Source: Sphingobium sp.
Lineage (GTDB): Bacteria > Pseudomonadota > Alphaproteobacteria > Sphingomonadales > Sphingomonadaceae
Assembly (NCBI GenBank): GCA_030148625.1
Contig: JASBTC010000199.1
Location: forward strand, 1 to 28,087
Direction: 5' to 3'
Length of the DNA stretch: 28,087 nt
Numbering within the stretch: position 1 is the stretch's first letter; each line of letters opens with the position of its first letter. The notes beneath the pieces are model-generated. The model did not search any database and was not told the origin of the DNA. It saw nothing but the letters and a program-made list of their open reading frames with translations. Both the position numbers and the translations under genes were made by a program. Below, piece by piece: positions 23,151-28,087 of the stretch.

Positions 23151-26100
23151 ATGTTCGGTATCATCGCGCGCTTCGAAGCGCGCTACCAGTTGCGCAACCC
23201 CGTCTTCTGGGTCGCTACCATCCTCTTCTTCCTCCTCACTTTCGGCGCGACGACCGTGGAGTCGATCCGCCTCGGCAGCGGCGGCAACATCCATAGCAAT
23301 GCGCCGACGGCGATCGCGCAGATCCAGCTGATCATGTCGCTGTTCTTCATGTTCGTGACGACCGCGTTCGTCGGCAATGTGGTGGTGCGCGACGACGAGA
23401 CCGGTTTCGGCGGGATCATCCGATCGACCAAGATCGGCAAGCTGCCCTATATGTTCGGCCGGTTCAGCGGCGCTTTCCTGGGCGCGGCGGTCGCATTCCT
23501 GGCGGTGCCGCTCGCGATCTGGATCGGCACCTTCATGCCATGGGTCGATCCCGAACATCTCGGGCCCAACCGGCTGCAGGATTATCTGTTCGGCTATTTC
23601 GTGCTCGCGCTGCCCAATCTGCTGATCACTTCGGCGATCTTCTTCGCGGTGGCGTGCTGGACGCGCTCGGTCACCTACAGCTACCTGACGGTGATCCTGT
23701 TCATGTTCGCCTATTTCGCGCTGACCGCGATGCTCAAGAAATGGCCGGACCTGTCGCTGGCCGCCTATTTCGAACCCTTCGGCAGCGTCGCCTATGGCCT
23801 GAGTATCCGTTATCTGACGCCGATCCAGGCGAACACGCAGCCACCGGAATTGACCGGGCTGCTGCTCAGCCACCGCCTGTTATGGCTGGCGATCTCCGCT
23901 CTGATCGTCATCGTCGCGGTCTGGCGCTTCCGCTTCGCCGATCGCGGTGTTTCGAAGGGCGGAGCACGGCGCCAGGCGGCGCGCGAACAAAAGCTGGCCG
24001 CGGTCACGCCCGTCATCGCCAAGCGGCTGCCGGACAATATACCCGCACGTGCCGCCTGGCATCAGCTGTGCACGCGCACGCTGTTCGAGATGAAACTGAT
24101 CTTCAAGAGCCCGGCCTTTTGGGTGCTGGCGCTTGTCGGATCGATCAACCTGTTCTCGACGCTGTACCTTGCCGGGCGTTTCTACGACATTCCGATCTGG
24201 CCGCGCACCTTCGCGATCGTCGACGTCGTCCGCGGCAATTCGACGCTGATCACGCTGCTGATGGCGATCTATTTCGCGGGCGAAGTGGTCTGGCGCGAGC
24301 GGGAACGCCGCATCAACGAGATCGTCGATGCGACGCCGCTGCCCAATTGGGTCTTCCTGCTGTCCAAGCTTGCCGGGGTCACCGGTGCGTTGCTGGCACT
24401 CTGCATCGTGGTGGCGCTGGTCGAATCGATCCTGTTCCAGTTCGCGCGCGGCCTGGTCGATATCGAATTCGGCCAGTGGCTGGCCTGGTTCGTCGCACCC
24501 GGTGCGCTGTACGTGCTCCAGATCTCCGTGCTGGCGATCGTGGTCCAGGCGATCAGCCCGAACAAGTTCGTCGGCTGGGCGATCATGCTGCTCTATCTGG
24601 TCGCGGGCATGGTGTTCGCGGGCATGGGGCTCGATCATCCGCTGCTCAACTATGGCGAGGTCGGCCAGCCGCTGTCCGATATGAATGGCGCCAATTATGG
24701 CGGGGCTACCGCCTGGTGGCTTCGCTTCTACTGGACGGCCTTTGCGGTGGTGCTGGTCGTGATCGGCCATCTGATGTGGCGGCGCGGCACCGCGGTGACG
24801 CTGGGCGGCCAATGGCGGACCCTGCCGGCGCGGTTGCGCGGCACGCCGCTGGCGTTCTTGTCGACCGCTTCGCTCGTCACCATCGGCATGGGCGGTTTCC
24901 TTTATTACAACATGAACATCCTCAACCGCTTCTGGAGCGAAGGCGACAAGGACGAAGCGCGCGCCGCGCAATATGAGAAGGACTATTCCCGTTATCTCGG
25001 ATTGCCGGAGCCGAAGCTGACCGACGTCAATCTCGACGTCGATCTGCAGCCCTCACGCGGCCTGGTGACCTTCGACGGCAGCTACCGTTTCGTGAATGCG
25101 ACGGCGGCGCCGATCGATACGCTGCATGTTCGCATGGGCGTCCCGACGGTGCGCCTGGACGCGATCTCGGTGCCCGGTGCGAAGCTGGTGCGCGACGACA
25201 AGGACAATCTCCACCGCATCTATCGGTTCGACCGGCCGCTGCGGCCGGGCGAGGGCGGCACGCTGACCTTCCGCACCGTGATCGAGAAGCGCGGGCTGGC
25301 TGCCTTGCCGAGCAACCGGCGCATGTACGAGCTGGATGCGCAGCCGGCACCGAACGGCACCTATCTGACCAACCTGATCTTCGCACCGGCGCTGGGCATG
25401 TCGCGCGGGAGTTTCCTGCAGGGCAGCAACCTGCGCCGGAAACACGGCCTTCCGCCCGAACAGTCGATCCCGAAGCTCGAAGACGGCACGGCGCTGGGCA
25501 AGAACTTCGTCGGGGTGGAGCGGGTCAATACCGATGTCACCGTCACCACCGACGCGGATCAGACATTGGTGGTGACCGGCGCACGCGTGTCCGAAAGCGT
25601 CGCCAACGGCCGGCGGACCGCGCGGTTCGTGTCGCCCATTCCCACGCTCAACTTCATCACCATCCAGTCGGCGCGCTACGCGCTCAAATCGATCGACGCG
25701 GACGGGGTGAAGGCAAGCGTCTATTATTTCCCCAAGCACCCGATGAACATCGATCGAATGCTGAGCGTGATGAAGGATGCGCTGGGTTATTACCGCAAGA
25801 ATTACGGACCCTATCAATATTCCTATGCCCGGATCATCGAGCGGCCCGATTATGGCGGCGGCGCGAATTCCGCCCCTGGCACCGTCGGCTATTCGGAAAA
25901 GGCCGGCTTCACGATGGATTTCCGCGATCCGAAGCGGCTCGACTTCCTGGCCTATGTCACCGCGCATGAACTGGCGCATCAATACTGGTTCCACCAGGTG
26001 ATGTCGGCGGACATGGAGGGGGCCGAGGTGCTGACCGAGACGCTGTCGCAATATTCGGCGCTGATGATCATGAAGCATCGCTATGGTGCGGACCAGATCC

Positions 26101-26765
26101 GGCAGTTCCTGAAATACGAAATCGACTTCTATCTGCAGGGGCGCCGATCGGAAGCGGCGGAGGAACGGCCGCTCGCCCGCGCGTACAAGCAAGGTTACAT
26201 CCACTATAACAAGGGTTCGATCGTGATGTACCTGCTCCAGGATCGCCTGGGCGAGGACCGCGTGAACACCGTGCTGCGCGGGCTGATCGACCGCTATCGT
26301 TTCAAGCCCGCACCCTATGCGCGGTCGAGCGATCTGGTGGACGGCCTGTTGACGCTGGCCCGCACCCCGGCGGAGCGCGAACTGATCCTCGATCAATTCT
26401 ATCGCATCACGCTTTACGATCTGAAGGCGAAGGACGCGACGGTTCGCCGCCTGCCCAACGGCCAGTTCGAAACCGTGCTGACCGTGAATGCCGGAAAGGC
26501 CTATGCCGACGGCAAGGGCAATGAACGGCAGGCGAAGTTCGACGAACAGGTCGATGTCGGCGTGTTCACGGCGCATCCTGGCGATCTCGGCTTCGGTCGC
26601 GAGAATGTCGTGTCCATGCAGCGGTTGCGGGTTCGTTCGGGCGAGCAGCAGGTGCGGATCGTCACGAAGCGCAAGCCGGTCTATGCGGCGGTCGATCCCT
26701 ATCTCAGCTTCATCGACCGCGACACGAACGACAATATCGTCGCCGTGACGGACGCGGGACGGTGA
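23151..26765 (+). CDS. ABC-2 permease fused to an M1-family metallopeptidase domain
   Basis: A 1204-residue inner-membrane protein; ATG preceded by AAGGA. Two permease halves each begin with the ABC-2 amphipathic helix (MFGIIARFEARYQLRNPVFW at 1-20; LFEMKLIFKSPAFWVL near 315) and have about six membrane helices (to ~265 and ~320-595). A further helix near 565-585 leads to a peptidase domain (about 610-1204). That domain carries HELAH at 939-943 and the third zinc ligand E963 (VLTETLSQYS), i.e. HExxH-x19-E, one residue more than classical M1 but usual for this fusion family as I recall it. PGTVGYSEKAGF occupies the GAMEN-like position, and YIHYNKGSIVMYLLQDRLGE holds a candidate catalytic Tyr. 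The peptidase is probably periplasmic. The substrate is unknown; peptide export with trimming, or signalling, are possible roles. Confidence 0.92.
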   Translation: MFGIIARFEARYQLRNPVFWVATILFFLLTFGATTVESIRLGSGGNIHSNAPTAIAQIQLIMSLFFMFVTTAFVGNVVVRDDETGFGGIIRSTKIGKLPYMFGRFSGAFLGAAVAFLAVPLAIWIGTFMPWVDPEHLGPNRLQDYLFGYFVLALPNLLITSAIFFAVACWTRSVTYSYLTVILFMFAYFALTAMLKKWPDLSLAAYFEPFGSVAYGLSIRYLTPIQANTQPPELTGLLLSHRLLWLAISALIVIVAVWRFRFADRGVSKGGARRQAAREQKLAAVTPVIAKRLPDNIPARAAWHQLCTRTLFEMKLIFKSPAFWVLALVGSINLFSTLYLAGRFYDIPIWPRTFAIVDVVRGNSTLITLLMAIYFAGEVVWRERERRINEIVDATPLPNWVFLLSKLAGVTGALLALCIVVALVESILFQFARGLVDIEFGQWLAWFVAPGALYVLQISVLAIVVQAISPNKFVGWAIMLLYLVAGMVFAGMGLDHPLLNYGEVGQPLSDMNGANYGGATAWWLRFYWTAFAVVLVVIGHLMWRRGTAVTLGGQWRTLPARLRGTPLAFLSTASLVTIGMGGFLYYNMNILNRFWSEGDKDEARAAQYEKDYSRYLGLPEPKLTDVNLDVDLQPSRGLVTFDGSYRFVNATAAPIDTLHVRMGVPTVRLDAISVPGAKLVRDDKDNLHRIYRFDRPLRPGEGGTLTFRTVIEKRGLAALPSNRRMYELDAQPAPNGTYLTNLIFAPALGMSRGSFLQGSNLRRKHGLPPEQSIPKLEDGTALGKNFVGVERVNTDVTVTTDADQTLVVTGARVSESVANGRRTARFVSPIPTLNFITIQSARYALKSIDADGVKASVYYFPKHPMNIDRMLSVMKDALGYYRKNYGPYQYSYARIIERPDYGGGANSAPGTVGYSEKAGFTMDFRDPKRLDFLAYVTAHELAHQYWFHQVMSADMEGAEVLTETLSQYSALMIMKHRYGADQIRQFLKYEIDFYLQGRRSEAAEERPLARAYKQGYIHYNKGSIVMYLLQDRLGEDRVNTVLRGLIDRYRFKPAPYARSSDLVDGLLTLARTPAERELILDQFYRITLYDLKAKDATVRRLPNGQFETVLTVNAGKAYADGKGNERQAKFDEQVDVGVFTAHPGDLGFGRENVVSMQRLRVRSGEQQVRIVTKRKPVYAAVDPYLSFIDRDTNDNIVAVTDAGR

Positions 26766-26771
26766 GGATCG

Positions 26772-26811
26772 CCGGTGACGGCGCGCCGCGGATCGGGCGC
26801 GCCGTCACCGG
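26772..26811. terminator. Strong bidirectional hairpin between convergent genes
   Basis: CCGGTGACGGCGCGCC (26772-26787) pairs perfectly with 26796-26811 around an eight-base loop. It lies between the stop of the M1-fusion gene and that of the dipeptidase gene, so it probably ends both transcripts. No T-run is present on either side. Confidence 0.75.
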
Positions 26812-26825
26812 AATTCCGCTGCGGC

Positions 26826-27989
26826 CTACCCCCAGACCTCGCGCGCGACGCGAAGGAAATTCTGACCCAGGATCTTGTCGACCCTCGCCTGCGAATGGCC
26901 GCGACTGCGCAGCAGACGGGCAAGATCGCGATACTGGCCCGGCCCCTGCAAATCGATCACGAAGAAGGGCGCATCCTCCTTCTCGCCCGGCGCCGCGATC
27001 CCCTGGCTGCGGCGTTGTGCGATGTACTGGCGCTGCGTCTCCAGATACTCCTTCATATTGGGTACCGGCGACATCGGTCCGTCGGTGCCGATGCCGACAT
27101 GATCCTCGCCGCAGATCTTGATCGCATGTTCGATATGCTGCGCAACATGCTCCGCGCGCGCCGGCCCCGAATGAGTGAGGAAGGGCATGAAATAGATGCC
27201 GACATAGCCGCCGCGCTCGGCGACCAGGCGAAGCTCCTCGTCGGTCTTGTTGCGCGGCACGTCGACGAGCGCGCGGCAGCCGGTGTGGGTGATCGCGATC
27301 GGGCGCGGCGAATGGCGGACCGCGTCGAGGCAGGTCTTCTGCCCGCTATGCGACAGGTCGCAGAGCAGCCGCCGCTCCGCGAGTTTTTCGACGACGCTGC
27401 GGCCGAACGGGCTGAGCCCCCGGTTTTCCGGCACGATCGATCCGTCGCCCACCGCGGTCGGCGCATTATAGGTGAGCTGAAAGACGCGCAGGCCAAGATC
27501 GGCGAAGAGGTCGACACGCTCGACCTTGTCGCCGAGCATCGTGCTGTTCTGGCAGCCATAGATCACGCCCAGCCTGCCCTCGCGCTTGGCGCGTACGATG
27601 TCGTCGGCCTTCAGCACATGCAGCAATTGGCCGGGGCGCTGTTGCAGGATCCGGTTCCACCGCCCGATATCGGCGACGCTGTGCTCGAAGGGATCGATAT
27701 CCCCCGCGACATGGCCCAATGTGATGTTCACCGCGGAGATGCCGGCGGCCAGCGTGTCGCGCACCGCGCTGTCGGTCACCATGTCCGGCCGGCTTTCGAC
27801 GATCAGCGGCTTCGATCCGGGCGGGGGCGGGGGCGCGTCGAAACCGAACAGGGTGCCCAGCGAATTGACGAAGACGCCGCTGCCCGATGCGGCCGCCACG
27901 CTCCGCGCGCTTGCCGTGCCCGCAGCCCCGACCGCGAGTGCCGCGGCGGTCGCCGAACCGATGAGAAAATGCCTGCGATCCTGTGTCAT
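26826..27989 (-). CDS. Tat-exported M19 (membrane dipeptidase)-like protein with altered metal site
   Basis: A 387-residue member of the peptidase M19/renal dipeptidase fold. The N-terminus has a twin-arginine signal (DRRHFLIG followed by a hydrophobic Ala-rich stretch), so export of the folded protein is likely. Conserved M19 elements are DLSHSG (H214), ITHTGCRA (H235) and IGTDG (D303). The N-terminal HxD zinc motif is not seen (the region reads IVESRPDMVTD), and the bridging glutamate of the usual GxEG motif appears as Q147 in YGCQNSTMLGD. This may define a divergent subfamily with a changed or single-metal site, or no peptidase activity. The start has AGGGGGA upstream and overlaps the previous stop (ATGA), so it is coupled to the gene before it. 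Confidence 0.85.
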   Translation of the reverse strand: MTQDRRHFLIGSATAAALAVGAAGTASARSVAAASGSGVFVNSLGTLFGFDAPPPPPGSKPLIVESRPDMVTDSAVRDTLAAGISAVNITLGHVAGDIDPFEHSVADIGRWNRILQQRPGQLLHVLKADDIVRAKREGRLGVIYGCQNSTMLGDKVERVDLFADLGLRVFQLTYNAPTAVGDGSIVPENRGLSPFGRSVVEKLAERRLLCDLSHSGQKTCLDAVRHSPRPIAITHTGCRALVDVPRNKTDEELRLVAERGGYVGIYFMPFLTHSGPARAEHVAQHIEHAIKICGEDHVGIGTDGPMSPVPNMKEYLETQRQYIAQRRSQGIAAPGEKEDAPFFVIDLQGPGQYRDLARLLRSRGHSQARVDKILGQNFLRVAREVWG

Positions 27990-28087
27990 TTCTTGTCCCC
28001 CTGGTTGCTGGTGATCGGATGGCGCGGCTGTACGCCGGCTGCGACGAACAATCTGTCCGGGTCGAAAATCAGTCCGTCCTTCATGAC
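27986..28087 (-). CDS. C-terminal end of a probable amidohydrolase (truncated by window edge)
   Basis: Open to the window edge on the minus strand; only ~33 residues are visible: VMKDGLIFDPDRLFVAAGVQ then PRHPITSNQGDKK. The VMKDGxxFDPDRL pattern is what the last beta strands of PF01979-type amidohydrolases look like (compare LFVMRAGKVYKDE at the end of the enzyme at 4393-5658). Its TGA overlaps the ATG of the dipeptidase gene in an ATGA junction, so the two are co-translated. A start at the ATG visible at 28084 would make a 32-residue protein, which is less likely than a truncated larger one. Confidence 0.6.
   Translation of the reverse strand, partial: VMKDGLIFDPDRLFVAAGVQPRHPITSNQGDKK

Noticed and set aside
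25053..26576. Long minus-strand frame opposite the M1 peptidase domain
   Set aside because: It is antisense to a well-supported domain with HELAH and has no recognisable features.

Overview
High-GC window with dense, short-spaced genes on both strands. Two TonB-dependent receptors, a FecR-type anti-sigma fragment, several exported amidohydrolase/dipeptidase-like enzymes, an IF-1-like gene next to a DUF6481-like coiled protein, and intergenic palindromic repeats together suggest an alphaproteobacterium of the Sphingomonadales (Sphingomonas/Sphingopyxis/Sphingobium-like). This is inferred from gene content; the window has no rRNA or other marker. No tRNA, rRNA, CRISPR array, transposase or prophage gene was seen.

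Layout. (A) 1-5.7 kb: C-terminus of a FecR-like sensor, an STN-domain TonB-dependent receptor and two exported amidohydrolases, which look like a surface-signalling uptake and hydrolysis locus. (B) 5.7-8.8 kb: an IF-1 paralogue with a basic tail plus a coiled DUF6481-like protein; convergent to them a creatininase-family enzyme with an EamA/YddG-like exporter; then a REP-pair repeat and two very small genes. (C) 9.0-15.6 kb, stress-flavoured: a DHFR/RibD-like reductase divergent from an HxlR regulator with duplicated operator-like repeats, a DUF2268-type zinc protease, a complete Ada alkylation-response protein, a SnoaL-like protein, an azoreductase gene broken by a one-base frameshift and divergent from a second HxlR regulator, a nitrobindin-like beta-barrel protein and an exported protein of unknown function.

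(D) 15.7-21.4 kb: a second TonB-dependent receptor (probable TTG start), an NTF2-like protein, a small membrane protein, a membrane-anchored LuxR-type regulator, and an overlapping pair made of a four-repeat DUF347-type inner-membrane protein and an outer-membrane barrel protein, followed by two palindromic elements. (E) 21.4-26.8 kb: a TetR regulator divergent from an ABC ATPase and a 1204-residue permease fused to an M1-type metallopeptidase, with a palindromic operator candidate over the probable promoter. (F) 26.8 kb to the end: a strong bidirectional hairpin, then a Tat-exported M19-like dipeptidase homologue lacking several canonical metal ligands, translationally coupled to the C-terminus of what is probably another amidohydrolase.

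Peptide or amide hydrolysis recurs at both ends and in the M1 fusion. The middle section is rich in probable thiol, electrophile and alkylation responses. The items most worth a second look are the M1-ABC fusion with its operator, the DUF347/outer-membrane pair, the IF-1 paralogue pair, the metal-ligand-poor M19 homologue and the frameshifted azoreductase.
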